Assembly (NCBI GenBank): GCA_934646115.1
Contig: CAKUEM010000013.1
Coordinates: 1 to 39,154, forward strand
Origin: an uncultured Oscillospiraceae bacterium
GTDB lineage: Bacteria > Bacillota > Clostridia > Oscillospirales > JAAYXM01
Length of the DNA stretch: 39,154 bases
Direction of reading: 5' to 3'
Shown here one piece after another: positions 13,544-23,417 of this stretch (positions are counted from its first letter, which is position 1; every line of letters begins with the position of its first letter). The notes below the pieces were generated by a model. The model searched no databases. It was not told where the DNA came from and was given only the letters and a program-made list of their open reading frames with translations. The position numbers and the translations under genes are program-made.

Positions 13544-15433
13544 TTGAAGCAAACGGAACATGCGGAGGCAAAGCGCTTCCGGGAAGGAAAAAACAACCGC
13601 GCGTATGAATATTTCGGCGCGCACTTTGAAGAGCATGGCGCGCGCTTTCGCGTATGGGCGCCCAACGCGCAGGCGGTGTCTGTCGTGGGCGATTTTAACG
13701 CGTGGGATACGGCGCAGCACCCGATGGCGCGCGTTTCCGACTCCGGCATTTGGGAAACGCAAATCGAGAACCTTTCTGAATATGATCTTTATAAATTCGC
13801 GGTGCATGGGGCGGACGGGTCGCTCCATCTGAAGGCAGATCCGTTTGCGTTTCATGCGGAAACGCGCCCGGCGACCGCCTCAAAGCTGTATGACCTGCGG
13901 GGCTATGAATGGGGCGATGCGCGCTGGGCGCAGTATAAAAAGCGCGGGAAGCCGAGCGAGCGCCCGCTCAATATTTATGAGGTGCATCTCGGCTCATGGC
14001 GCCTGCATGAGGACGGCTCTTGCTTTTCTTACCGCGAGCTTGCGCATGAGCTGGTTTTGTATGTAAAGCAGATGGGTTATACACACATTGAGCTGCTGCC
14101 GGTGACGGAGTTTCCGTATGACGGGTCGTGGGGCTATCAGGTAACCGGATATTTCGCGCCGACCTCGCGCTTCGGCACGCCGAAGGATTTTATGTATTTC
14201 GTTGACCAGTGCCATCAAAACGGGATCGGCGTGATCATGGATTGGGTTCCGGCGCATTTTCCGAAGGATGAGCTGGGGCTTTACCGGTTTGACGGCTCGT
14301 GGCAGTATGAATATGCAGACGAGAAAAAGCGCGAGCATGCCGGCTGGGGCACCGAGGTGTTCGATTATGGCAAGCCTGAGGTGCGCGCCTTTTTGATCTC
14401 AAGCGCGATGTTCTGGATCGAACAGTATCATATCGACGGCATCCGCGTCGACGCGGTCGCGAGCATGCTGTATCTGGATTATGGGCGCGAGCAGGGCGAA
14501 TGGCGGCCGAATATCCACGGCGGACGCGAGAATTTAGAGGCGATCGCGTTCTTGCGCGCGCTCAATGAAACGGTGCTCTCCGCCTTTCCGGAAACGATGA
14601 TGATCGCCGAGGAATCGACCGCGTGGCCGATGGTCACGCGCCCGCCCTATGACGGCGGTCTCGGCTTTCATTTTAAATGGAACATGGGCTGGATGAACGA
14701 CACGCTCGAATATTTCTCCACCGATCCGTATTTCCGGCACGGCTGCCATGAAAAGCTGACGTTTTCGCTTACCTATGCGTTTTCCGAGCAGTTTATCCTG
14801 CCGTTTTCGCACGATGAGGTCGTGCATGGCAAGCGCTCGCTGATCGAGCGGCAGCCCGGCGATTATGCGCAGAAATTCGCGGGACTTCGCGCCATGCTTG
14901 GGTATATGATGGTGCATCCGGGGAAGAAGCTGTCGTTTATGGGCAACGAGTTCGGGCAATTCATCGAATGGGATTATCAAAAGCAGCTCGACTGGTTTTT
15001 GCTGGATTACGACATGCACCGCAAGATGCACGACTACGTCCGCGCGCTCAACGGGTTTTACCTCGCGCATTCGCAGCTCTGGCAGATCGAGGACGATTGG
15101 GCGGGCTTCCGCTGGCTGCTTCCGGACGAGCGGGATCGAAACCTGCTTGCATTCCTGCGGCGCAACCGCCGCGGGGAAATTCTGCTTGTCGTGTGCAATT
15201 TTGCGCCGGTCAAGTGGGAGAATGTTACGATCCCGGTCGTCAGCGCGGGGACGTATTGCCCGGTATTTACAAGCGAGGAGGAGGCATACGGCGGCGCGGG
15301 CAATACGCTCGCCCCGGTCAAGAGCGTGCGCAGCGCGCGCGAGGGCGTGCTGCATGAGATCTGCACCGACGTGCTGCCGATGAGCGTTACGATCTATCAG
15401 CGCAAGAAAAAGAAAAAGGAGAGGATGGCATGA
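13544..15433 (+). CDS. glgB: 1,4-alpha-glucan branching enzyme GlgB
   Basis: GlgB cuts alpha-1,4 chains and reattaches them as alpha-1,6 branches during glycogen synthesis. The 629-residue product has an N-terminal CBM48 module (FRVWAPNAQAVSVVGDFNAW), the GH13 barrel and a C-terminal beta domain. Catalytic residues are Asp303 in DGIRVDAVAS, Glu356 in MIAEES, and Asp424 in FSHDEVVHG. The start is a TTG at 13544, eight bases after AGGAGG (13530-13535); no ATG in this frame fits the site. It is the first gene of the operon and overlaps glgC by four bases (ATGA). Confidence 0.97.
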   Translation: MKQTEHAEAKRFREGKNNRAYEYFGAHFEEHGARFRVWAPNAQAVSVVGDFNAWDTAQHPMARVSDSGIWETQIENLSEYDLYKFAVHGADGSLHLKADPFAFHAETRPATASKLYDLRGYEWGDARWAQYKKRGKPSERPLNIYEVHLGSWRLHEDGSCFSYRELAHELVLYVKQMGYTHIELLPVTEFPYDGSWGYQVTGYFAPTSRFGTPKDFMYFVDQCHQNGIGVIMDWVPAHFPKDELGLYRFDGSWQYEYADEKKREHAGWGTEVFDYGKPEVRAFLISSAMFWIEQYHIDGIRVDAVASMLYLDYGREQGEWRPNIHGGRENLEAIAFLRALNETVLSAFPETMMIAEESTAWPMVTRPPYDGGLGFHFKWNMGWMNDTLEYFSTDPYFRHGCHEKLTFSLTYAFSEQFILPFSHDEVVHGKRSLIERQPGDYAQKFAGLRAMLGYMMVHPGKKLSFMGNEFGQFIEWDYQKQLDWFLLDYDMHRKMHDYVRALNGFYLAHSQLWQIEDDWAGFRWLLPDERDRNLLAFLRRNRRGEILLVVCNFAPVKWENVTIPVVSAGTYCPVFTSEEEAYGGAGNTLAPVKSVRSAREGVLHEICTDVLPMSVTIYQRKKKKKERMA

Positions 15434-16626
15434 ACACAAAAAAAGAATGCATTGCCATGCTGCTGGCCGGCGGACAGGGCAGCCGTCTCGGCGTGCTGAC
15501 GCAGCACATCGCAAAGCCGGCTGTGCCGTTTGGGGGGAAATACCGCATTATCGATTTCCCGCTGTCGAACTGCGTAAATTCCGGAATCGACACGGTCGGC
15601 GTGCTGACGCAGTATCAGCCGCTTGAACTGAATACTTATATCGGAAACGGGCAGCCCTGGGACCTTGACCGGATGTCCGGCGGCGTGGCGATCCTCCCGC
15701 CGTATATGACCAGCACCCGCGGCGACTGGTATAAGGGCACGGCAAACGCCGTGTTCCAAAACATCAATTTTATCGAGCCGTATGACCCGGAATATGTGCT
15801 GGTTCTGTCCGGCGACCATATTTATAAGATGAATTACGACTGGATGCTGCGCGACCATATCCGCGCGGGCGCAGACTGCACGATCGCGGTGATCAACGTG
15901 CCGGAGGCGGAGGCGCCGCGCTTCGGCATTATGAATACGGACGATGCGGGGCGCGTTTTAGAATTTGAGGAGAAGCCGCCGCATCCGAAAAGCACAAAGG
16001 CCTCGATGGGCGTGTATATTTTCAGCTGGAAGGTGCTGCGCCGCTATCTGACGGAGGACGACCGCGACCCCGAAAGCCATAACGATTTCGGACACGATAT
16101 TATCCCGAAAATGCTTGCGGACGGGCGCATGCTGTATGCCTATGAATATAAGGGCTATTGGAAGGACGTCGGCACGATCGAAAGCCTTTGGGAGGCGAAT
16201 ATGGATATTCTGCGCCGCGAAAGCGGGCTTGTGCTGCACGATCCGCTGTGGCGCATTTACGGCAGAAATCCCGCCATGCCGCCGCAATACGTTGCGCCGG
16301 GCGCGCAGATGAAAAACAGCATGATCGCCGAGGGCTGCCATATCGAAGGCACAGTGGAGAATTCGATCATTTTCTATGATGTGAAGATCGAGGCGGGCGC
16401 GCAGGTGCGCGATTCGATCGTGATGCAGGGCAGCATCGTGCGCGCAGGCGCCACGGTTGACCGCGCGATCCTCGCCGACCGGGTCGATGTCGGCGCGGGC
16501 GCAAAGATCGGCGCGCCGGGCGACGGAAGCATTACCGTGCTGGGCAGCGGCGCTGCGGTGACAGAGCGGGAGAGCGTTCCCGCAGGCACGATGCGCGCCG
16601 CAGAGGAAGGGGGAGACAGAGCATGA
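15430..16626 (+). CDS. glgC: Glucose-1-phosphate adenylyltransferase GlgC
   Basis: GlgC makes ADP-glucose from glucose 1-phosphate and ATP, the committed step of glycogen synthesis. The 398-residue protein has the nucleotide loop LLAGGQGSRL (11-20), KPAVPFGGKYRIIDFPLSNC, the WYKGTANAV substrate stretch and VLSGDHIYKMNYD. A left-handed beta-helix C-terminus of hexapeptide repeats (roughly from 290) is the usual regulatory region. Start and glgB stop overlap as ATGA, and its own stop overlaps glgD in the same way. In Firmicutes GlgC works as a complex with GlgD, which fits the gene order here. Confidence 0.97.
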   Translation: MNTKKECIAMLLAGGQGSRLGVLTQHIAKPAVPFGGKYRIIDFPLSNCVNSGIDTVGVLTQYQPLELNTYIGNGQPWDLDRMSGGVAILPPYMTSTRGDWYKGTANAVFQNINFIEPYDPEYVLVLSGDHIYKMNYDWMLRDHIRAGADCTIAVINVPEAEAPRFGIMNTDDAGRVLEFEEKPPHPKSTKASMGVYIFSWKVLRRYLTEDDRDPESHNDFGHDIIPKMLADGRMLYAYEYKGYWKDVGTIESLWEANMDILRRESGLVLHDPLWRIYGRNPAMPPQYVAPGAQMKNSMIAEGCHIEGTVENSIIFYDVKIEAGAQVRDSIVMQGSIVRAGATVDRAILADRVDVGAGAKIGAPGDGSITVLGSGAAVTERESVPAGTMRAAEEGGDRA

Positions 16627-17738
16627 AAAACATGATGGGGATGATCCTCGTGCAGGAGCGGTTCGACGCCATGCGTGAGCTGACAATGCACCGCACGATC
16701 GCGTCCGTCCCGTTCGGCGGGCGCTACCGCCTGATCGATTTTGTGCTGTCAAACCTTGTGAATTCCGGCGTGCATGAGGTCGGGATCGTAACGAAAAGCA
16801 ATTATTATTCGCTGATGGACCATGTCGGCTCGGGCAAGGAATGGGACCTGAACCGTAAAAACGGCGGTCTTTCCATCCTGCCGCCGTCTTATTCCGCAAG
16901 CGGTCCGCTCAGCGGTGGGGGGAAAGTGGAAGCGCTTTACAGCGTGATCGATTATATCCGGCACAGCAAAAATAAATATGTTCTGCTGTCAGATTCCAAT
17001 ATCGTCGGGAATATCGATTATAACCGCATGTTTGATTATCATATCGAGAAGCGCGCGTATCTGACGGTCGCGTATCAAAAAGACGTGTTCGATCCGTCGC
17101 GTTTTTACGGCAATACGTTTTTGCAGATCGACGCGTCCGGGCGCGTGGTCGATGTGGCGATCAATCAGGGGATCCAGCTGCACAGCAGCATGGCGCTCGG
17201 CACATATATCATCGAGCGGGAGCTGCTTGAGTTTTTGATCAGCCAGTGCATCGCGCACAATAAGCTGGATTTTGAGCGCAATATTCTTCAGGAGATGTGC
17301 GGTGATCTGGATATCTACGGCTGGTGCTGCGACGGGTATGTAGAAAAAGTTGATTCGATCGATACGTTCCGCCGCGCGAATATGGCGATGCTTAACGCAG
17401 ACATTCGCGATGAGGTATTTGACGGCGGAAAAATCCTCACGAAGGTGCGCGACGAGGTGCCGACCTATTATGGCGGCGACGCGCAGGTAAAAAACGCGAT
17501 GTTTGCCGACGGCTGCATCATCGACGGGCAGGTGGAGGATTCGATCCTGTTCCGCTCCGTCCGGGTCGGGCGCGGCGCGCGGATCAAAAATTCGATCATT
17601 ATGCAGTCTGCGCAGATCGGCGCGGGCGCGATCGTTGAAAACTGTATTTTGGATAAAGACGTGATCGTGTCAGACGGGATGCGTCTGGTCGGCGCAGAGA
17701 CGTATCCGCTTGTGATCGCGAAGGGCAGCAGAATATAA
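16623..17738 (+). CDS. glgD: GlgD, regulatory subunit of glucose-1-phosphate adenylyltransferase
   Basis: GlgD is a GlgC paralogue that lacks good catalytic activity and modulates GlgC in a heteromer. The 371-residue protein keeps the fold (TIASVPFGGRYRLIDFVLSN, WDLNRKNGGLSILPPS, then C-terminal hexapeptide repeats). The N-terminal GGxGxRL nucleotide loop is replaced by VQERFDAMREL, the expected difference for this subunit. It starts in the ATGA overlap with glgC and lies 18 bases before glgA. The GlgC/GlgD pair is characteristic of Firmicutes. Confidence 0.95.
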   Translation: MKNMMGMILVQERFDAMRELTMHRTIASVPFGGRYRLIDFVLSNLVNSGVHEVGIVTKSNYYSLMDHVGSGKEWDLNRKNGGLSILPPSYSASGPLSGGGKVEALYSVIDYIRHSKNKYVLLSDSNIVGNIDYNRMFDYHIEKRAYLTVAYQKDVFDPSRFYGNTFLQIDASGRVVDVAINQGIQLHSSMALGTYIIERELLEFLISQCIAHNKLDFERNILQEMCGDLDIYGWCCDGYVEKVDSIDTFRRANMAMLNADIRDEVFDGGKILTKVRDEVPTYYGGDAQVKNAMFADGCIIDGQVEDSILFRSVRVGRGARIKNSIIMQSAQIGAGAIVENCILDKDVIVSDGMRLVGAETYPLVIAKGSRI

Positions 17739-17756
17739 GCGCAAGGAGGTTTTGAG

Positions 17757-19181
17757 ATGAAAATATTATTTGCAGCGTCTGAGGCAGCCCCGTATATCAA
17801 ATCGGGCGGATTGGGCGATGTGATCGGCTCGCTGCCGGTCGCGCTGGCGGAGCAAGGATGCGAGGTATCGTGCATCATCCCGCTCTATGACGCGATCGGG
17901 CCGGAGCTGCGCGCGCGGCTGACGTTCGTAACGAGCATGTATGTCCCGCTCTCCTGGCGCAATCAATATTGCGGCGTATTCAAGCTGGAGGAGCGCGGCG
18001 TCACTTGGTATTTTATCGATAACGAGTATTATTTTAAGCGCGGCAGCCTGTATGGGTCATATGACGACTGCGAGCGGTTTTCGTTCTTCTCGCAGGCGGT
18101 GCTCGCTACGGTCGGGGTGCTGGAGCTCGCGCCGGATATCATCCATTGCCACGATTGGCAGACCGCGTGTATCCCGGTGTATCTGCGCACGCTTCATGGC
18201 GACGACCCCGCCTGTCAGGCGATCAAAACGGTGTTCACCATCCATAATATCGAGTATCAGGGCATATTCGGGCGCGAGGTGATGGAAAACGTGCTCGGGC
18301 TTCCGTATGCGCTGTTTGACGAGGGCGCAATGCGCCACAACGACGCGGTGAATCTGATGAAAAGCGCAATTTTATTTGCAGATCGCGTGACGACCGTCAG
18401 CCCCACGTATGCGCAGGAGATCTTAACGCCGGAATACGGCCACGGGCTGGATTCCGTGCTGCGGATGGAGCAGGGTAAGCTCTGCGGGATCTTAAACGGC
18501 ATCGACGTGTCCGTTTCGCCGGAGAACGATCCGCGCATTGTGAAGAACTATTCGGTGAAAACGCTGCGCGATAAAAAGGCGAATACCGACGCCGCGCGCG
18601 AGCTGATGAACCTCCCCCTGCGCGACGATGTGCCGCTGATCGTTATGATCACGCGGCTGGTGCAGCATAAGGGCCTCGACCTGGTCTGCGAGGTGCTGGA
18701 TCAGCTGTTAGAGCAAGAGGTGCAGATGATCGTTCTGGGCAGCGGCGAATGGCAGTATGAGCAGTTTTTGCGCGATAAAGCGTGGCAGTATCCCACAAAG
18801 CTTGCCGTGTATATCGGCTTCCACGCCGAGCTGGCGCAAAAGCTATACGCGGCGGCGGATCTGTTCCTCATGCCGTCGAAGAGCGAGCCGTGCGGGCTGG
18901 CGCAGATGATCGCGATGCATTACGGCGCGGTCCCCGTCGTGCGGGAGACCGGCGGTCTGCGCGATACCGTATCGCCCTATAATCAATATACCGGTGAGGG
19001 ACTGGGCTTCACATTCCGCAATTATCATGCGCCGGATATGCTGCACGTCCTGGGGGAGGCGTGCGCCCTGTGGCATGATCGCGGCATTTGGGAGCCGATG
19101 ATGAAGCGCGACATGCAGGCGGATTTCTCATGGAAGCATTCGGCGGGCGAATACCGCGCGCTGTATCAGAACTTGCTATAA
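17757..19181 (+). CDS. glgA: Glycogen synthase GlgA (GT5, ADP-glucose dependent)
   Basis: GlgA transfers glucose from ADP-glucose to the non-reducing end of the glucan. The 474-residue protein has the GT5 hallmark KSGGLGDV (Lys15) at the N-terminus, the HDWQTA motif of the first domain, ITRLVQHKGLDL at the start of the second Rossmann domain, and the catalytic loop PSKSEPCGLAQM. AAGGAGG lies about seven bases before the ATG. It is the fourth gene of the operon, 28 bases before glgP, so synthesis and phosphorolysis enzymes are made together. Confidence 0.98.
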   Translation: MKILFAASEAAPYIKSGGLGDVIGSLPVALAEQGCEVSCIIPLYDAIGPELRARLTFVTSMYVPLSWRNQYCGVFKLEERGVTWYFIDNEYYFKRGSLYGSYDDCERFSFFSQAVLATVGVLELAPDIIHCHDWQTACIPVYLRTLHGDDPACQAIKTVFTIHNIEYQGIFGREVMENVLGLPYALFDEGAMRHNDAVNLMKSAILFADRVTTVSPTYAQEILTPEYGHGLDSVLRMEQGKLCGILNGIDVSVSPENDPRIVKNYSVKTLRDKKANTDAARELMNLPLRDDVPLIVMITRLVQHKGLDLVCEVLDQLLEQEVQMIVLGSGEWQYEQFLRDKAWQYPTKLAVYIGFHAELAQKLYAAADLFLMPSKSEPCGLAQMIAMHYGAVPVVRETGGLRDTVSPYNQYTGEGLGFTFRNYHAPDMLHVLGEACALWHDRGIWEPMMKRDMQADFSWKHSAGEYRALYQNLL

Positions 19182-19209
19182 GCTTATTTCCTCAGAAAGG
19201 GGATCAGAT

Positions 19210-21612
19210 ATGAAGGAAAAAGAATTGGCTGCCGCCCTGGCGGGTAAGCTTCGGCGGCATTTTGGGCGCGAACCGGAGGACGCAACGCGCGAGCAGATCT
19301 ATATGGCGTGCGTATTCCAGGCGCGCGATCTGCTGATGAGCAAATGGCTCGAAACGGCGGATCATATCGAGAAAAAACAACCGAAACAGGTCTATTATCT
19401 CTCGATGGAGTTTTTAGTCGGGCGCAGCTTGAGGAACAATCTGTTTAATCTCGGGCTGCTCGATGCGTTCGATCATTGCGTGACCAATGCGTTCGGCGTA
19501 AAATTTTCTGAAATTTTAAATGTCGAGCGGGACGCGGGGCTTGGAAACGGAGGACTTGGCCGCCTTGCCGCGTGCTATCAAGACGCGCTGGCAACCGGCG
19601 GATACCCGGCGTGGGGCTTTTCTATTTTATATGAATACGGCATTTTTAAGCAGCGCATTGTCGACGGGATGCAGGTCGAGCTGCCGGACACCTGGCTGGA
19701 AACCGGGGGCGCGTGGCTCGTGCCGCGGCTGGAGGAGATGCGCGAGGTGCATTTCGGCGGCTGGATCGAAGAGCGCTATGAGGATGGGCGCATGACGTTT
19801 GTCCATCACGATTATGATACCGTGCTCGCCGTGCCGCACGATATGCTGATCTCCGGCTACCAAAGCGAGAGCGTCTCTACGCTGCGTCTGTGGCGCGCGA
19901 AGAGCAAGACCTCGCTGGATATGAGCTTGTTTTCAAAGGGCGAGTATGTCCGCGCGACCGAGCAAGAGGCGATGTGCGAGGCGATCTCGAAGGTGCTCTA
20001 TCCCGAGGATGCGCATCCGGAGGGTAAGTCGCTGCGCTTAAAGCAGCAGTATTTCTTCACCTCCGCGACCATTCAGTTCATCGTGGCGGAGCATAAAAAG
20101 CAACACGGCACGGTGAAAAACCTCGCAGAATTTGCCGCGATCCATATTAACGATACGCATCCCACCGTGGCGATCCCGGAGCTGATGCGTATTTTGATGG
20201 ATGAAGAGGGGCTCGGCTGGGACGAGGCGTGGGATATCGTGTGCCGCACGATCGCATATACCAACCATACCGTGATGGCGGAGGCGCTGGAGCGCTGGAC
20301 CGTGCCGCTCTTCCAGCGGCTGCTGCCGCGTCTGTATCAGATCGTGCAGGAGATCGACCGCCGCTTCAGCGCGGCGATCACGGCGCGCTTTCCGAACGAC
20401 GAGGCGCGGCGTGAGCGCATGGCGATCTTGGCAAACGGCGAGCTGCGCATGGCGAATCTCGCGGTCGCGACTGCGTTTTCCACAAACGGCGTCTCTGCGC
20501 TGCACACGGATATTTTAAAAGAAACGGTCTTTCGCGATTTTTATGAGATGTATCCCGAGCGGTTCCATAATGTGACAAACGGCATCGCGCACAGGCGCTG
20601 GCTCGCGCAGGCGGATCCGCAGCTGCATGAGCTGATCTGCGAGCTGATCGGGGATGAATATTTAAAGAAGCCGCAGCGTCTGGAGGGGCTTCTGCGCTTC
20701 ACGGAGGAGCGGCAGGTGATCGACGCGCTGGCGAAAATCAAGGCGCGAAACAAGGCATCCCTCTTGCGCGCGTATGACATTCGCCCGGTCGAGGGCGCGC
20801 TGTTTGACGTGCAGGCGAAGCGGCTGCATGAATATAAGCGCCAGCTGCTCAACCTGCTGCGCATCGCGCGCGATTATCACCGGATTTTGGATGAGCCGAG
20901 CCGTAATTGGCAGCCGAAAATTTATTTCTTTGCGGCGAAGGCGGCGCCCGGCTATGTGATGGCAAAGCGCATCATTTCGCTGATCCATTCCGTGCGCAGC
21001 GAGATCGAGGCAGACCCGGTTGCTTCACGCTATATGCAGGTCGTCTTTTTAGAGGATTATAGCGTCACGCTGGCAGAGCGGCTGATCCCTGCCGCCGAGG
21101 TGTCAGAGCAGATCTCCGTTGCGGGGAAGGAAGCCTCCGGCACGGGGAACATGAAATTCATGCTCGACGGCGCGCTCACGCTCGGCACGCTCGACGGCGC
21201 AAATGTCGAGATCTGCGAGGCGGTCGGGCGCGAAAACATTTATATTTTCGGCATGACGAGCGATCAGGTGACTGCGCGCAAGCGCGATTATGCACCGCAT
21301 CGATTTTACGAGCAGAACACCACGCTGCGCCGCGTGCTCGATCACCTGCGTGACGGGATCGGAACGGGCGTGCTGCGCGCATCGTATGCCGACGTGGTCG
21401 AGTCATTGCTCATGCAGGATACGTATATGCTGCTCGCCGATTTTGAGGATTATTGCCGCGTGTCCGATCAGATGACCGAGGATTATCACGACGCAGCCGC
21501 ATGGAACCGCAAGGCGCTTGTCAATATCGCCAAGGCGGGGCGCTTCGCGGCGGACCGCAGCGTGCGCGAGTATGCAGAAGAGATCTGGGGCATTGCGCCC
21601 CTGCTGCCGTGA
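19210..21612 (+). CDS. glgP: Glycogen/maltodextrin phosphorylase GlgP
   Basis: GlgP releases glucose 1-phosphate from alpha-1,4 glucan ends with phosphate. The 800-residue length matches bacterial phosphorylases (GT35). The N-terminal YYLSMEFLVGRSL and GLGNGGLGRLAACYQDALAT stretches are intact. The pyridoxal phosphate lysine is Lys649 within EASGTGNMKF. AAAGGGGATC precedes the ATG. It follows glgA by 28 bases, and its stop overlaps the GTG start of the amylase gene by four bases (GTGA). It closes a loop in which the same transcript encodes glycogen synthesis and breakdown. Confidence 0.98.
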   Translation: MKEKELAAALAGKLRRHFGREPEDATREQIYMACVFQARDLLMSKWLETADHIEKKQPKQVYYLSMEFLVGRSLRNNLFNLGLLDAFDHCVTNAFGVKFSEILNVERDAGLGNGGLGRLAACYQDALATGGYPAWGFSILYEYGIFKQRIVDGMQVELPDTWLETGGAWLVPRLEEMREVHFGGWIEERYEDGRMTFVHHDYDTVLAVPHDMLISGYQSESVSTLRLWRAKSKTSLDMSLFSKGEYVRATEQEAMCEAISKVLYPEDAHPEGKSLRLKQQYFFTSATIQFIVAEHKKQHGTVKNLAEFAAIHINDTHPTVAIPELMRILMDEEGLGWDEAWDIVCRTIAYTNHTVMAEALERWTVPLFQRLLPRLYQIVQEIDRRFSAAITARFPNDEARRERMAILANGELRMANLAVATAFSTNGVSALHTDILKETVFRDFYEMYPERFHNVTNGIAHRRWLAQADPQLHELICELIGDEYLKKPQRLEGLLRFTEERQVIDALAKIKARNKASLLRAYDIRPVEGALFDVQAKRLHEYKRQLLNLLRIARDYHRILDEPSRNWQPKIYFFAAKAAPGYVMAKRIISLIHSVRSEIEADPVASRYMQVVFLEDYSVTLAERLIPAAEVSEQISVAGKEASGTGNMKFMLDGALTLGTLDGANVEICEAVGRENIYIFGMTSDQVTARKRDYAPHRFYEQNTTLRRVLDHLRDGIGTGVLRASYADVVESLLMQDTYMLLADFEDYCRVSDQMTEDYHDAAAWNRKALVNIAKAGRFAADRSVREYAEEIWGIAPLLP

Positions 21613-23390
21613 TTTGGTTTGAGCCGTGCGGCGCGGCCGCACAGGGGGAGCGCGTGTGCCTTCGGGCGCATGCGCCCCGTTGGCTTTATCCGCAGGTTTC
21701 GCTCGCTCTGTGGGCGGATGCGGGCGATTTCCGCATCGAATGCGCGATGGAATGGGTCGATCTGGATGCGCATGGCGAGGATGTGTATGAAACCGTGCTG
21801 GATACCGGCGCGATGCGCGGGCTGTATTGGTATCGCGCGTGTGACGGGGAGACGATGCAGCTCTCGGTCTATGACCCGGCGATCGCGCCGCCCGGCTGGT
21901 ATGCCGAGGGCGTGACCTATCATGTGTTTGTCGACCGGTTTTTCCGCGGCGATCCCGCGCCGCTCCGCGAGGACGCGGATTTTAAGATCCATCGCGACAT
22001 GACGGAGCAGCCGGACTATCTGCCCGATGCAAGCGGCGAGTATCGCAACCGCGATATCTATGGCGGCGACCTGCTGGGCGTTTTAAAAAAGCTGCCGTAT
22101 TTGCAGTCGCTCGGCGTGAAAACCATTTACCTCAGCCCGATTTTTGAGGCGTGGTCGAACCATAAATACAACACGGCGGATTTTGAAACGATCGATGCGC
22201 ATTTCGGAAACGCGGAGGTGCTAAACCGCCTGTGCCGCGCCGCCGCCGCGCGCGGAATGCGCGTGATCTTAGACGGCGTGTTCAACCACGTCGGGTCAGA
22301 CAGCGTGTATTTCAACCGCGAAGGGCGCTATTCACAGCCGGGCGCATGGCAAGCGCATGACTCGCGCTATGGCAAGTGGTTTCACTTTACAGGAGAAAAA
22401 TATGACTCCTGGTGGGGAATCAAAACGCTGCCAGCGGTGGATAAAAACAACGCGGATTATCGCGCGTTTAACGCCGCCCACGCGCGCCGCTGGATGGCGC
22501 AAGGCGTTGCGGGATGGCGGCTTGACGTGGCAGACGAGCTGCCCGATGATTTCCTCCGCGGCTTTTATGAAACCGTGAAGCAGAAGAAAAATGACGCGCT
22601 GATCCTCGGCGAAGTGTGGGAGGATGCATCGAATAAAATCGCCTATTCTGTAAGGCGAAAATACTTTACAGAGCGCGAGCTGGACGGCGTGATGAATTAT
22701 CCGCTGCGCGATGCGATTCTCAGCTTTGTCGGCGGCAGAATCACGGCGGAGCAGGCGCGTGAGGTGATGGAGATGCTGTGCACGCATTATCCGAAGCCGA
22801 TTTTGCATTGCCTGATGAACCATATCGGCACGCATGACACGCCGCGCGCGCTGACGATGCTCGTCCGCCCGGATATTGCGCAGCTACCCCGCGCGGAGCA
22901 GGCGCACGTCGCGCTCAGCGAGGACGAGCGCGCGCATGCCAAGGTGCTTTTGCGGCGCGCCGCCGTGCTGCAATTCGCGTTTCCCGGCTCGCCCGCGATC
23001 TATTATGGCGATGAGGCGGGCATGGAGGGCGGCGCAGACCCGTTTAACCGCGCGTTTTTCCCCTGGGGGCGTGAGGACGCGGCGCTCACGGCGTTTTACC
23101 ACGCGCTCGGGTGGCTGAAAACGCACGCGGCGTGCATGCAGCATGGCGATTTCCGCGTGGTCGCGGCGGAGCAAACGCTGCTCTGCGTTGCGCGGCAGCT
23201 GGGCGAGGAGCGGATGTTCTTCGGCGTGGGCGCGCCGGGCGAAACGGTCTGGCTGCCATCGCGCCGCGATTTGTTTGACATTTGGTCCGGCAGACGGCTG
23301 CGCGCGCATTTCGGGCGCGTTTGCGCAAATGTGCCCGCGTGCGGCTATTTTATTTTGACAAATACTGCGGAATTGGTGTATAATGAGTAG
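21609..23390 (+). CDS. GH13 alpha-amylase-family enzyme (neopullulanase/maltodextrin glucosidase type)
   Basis: This cytoplasmic GH13 hydrolase has 593 residues and no signal peptide. An N-terminal beta domain of about 120 residues resembles the CBM34-type start of neopullulanases and cyclomaltodextrinases. The barrel then begins at GVTYHVFVDRFFRGD. The conserved regions are DGVFNHVG (Asp222), GWRLDVADEL (nucleophile Asp306), LILGEVWED (acid Glu335) and HIGTHDTPR (Asp410). The start is GTG 21609 in a GTGA overlap with glgP; the frame is open further upstream, but only inside glgP. No good ribosome binding site is seen, so translation probably depends on coupling. It may act on limit dextrins left by GlgP, but exact specificity cannot be read. 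Confidence 0.9.
   Translation: MIWFEPCGAAAQGERVCLRAHAPRWLYPQVSLALWADAGDFRIECAMEWVDLDAHGEDVYETVLDTGAMRGLYWYRACDGETMQLSVYDPAIAPPGWYAEGVTYHVFVDRFFRGDPAPLREDADFKIHRDMTEQPDYLPDASGEYRNRDIYGGDLLGVLKKLPYLQSLGVKTIYLSPIFEAWSNHKYNTADFETIDAHFGNAEVLNRLCRAAAARGMRVILDGVFNHVGSDSVYFNREGRYSQPGAWQAHDSRYGKWFHFTGEKYDSWWGIKTLPAVDKNNADYRAFNAAHARRWMAQGVAGWRLDVADELPDDFLRGFYETVKQKKNDALILGEVWEDASNKIAYSVRRKYFTERELDGVMNYPLRDAILSFVGGRITAEQAREVMEMLCTHYPKPILHCLMNHIGTHDTPRALTMLVRPDIAQLPRAEQAHVALSEDERAHAKVLLRRAAVLQFAFPGSPAIYYGDEAGMEGGADPFNRAFFPWGREDAALTAFYHALGWLKTHAACMQHGDFRVVAAEQTLLCVARQLGEERMFFGVGAPGETVWLPSRRDLFDIWSGRRLRAHFGRVCANVPACGYFILTNTAELVYNE
23355..23384 (+). promoter_or_regulatory. Consensus SigA promoter inside the end of the amylase gene
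   Basis: Perfect TTGACA (23355-23360) and perfect TATAAT (23379-23384) are separated by 18 bases. Both lie within the last dozen codons of the amylase gene. This drives the downstream lipoprotein independently of the glycogen operon. Confidence 0.9.
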
Positions 23391-23417
23391 AATTTTTCTA
23401 ATAGGGAGGAAAAGGTT

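Noticed and set aside
14534..15514. A 326-codon open frame antisense to glgB
   Set aside because: Antisense shadow of a securely identified gene; no domain and no ribosome binding site seen.
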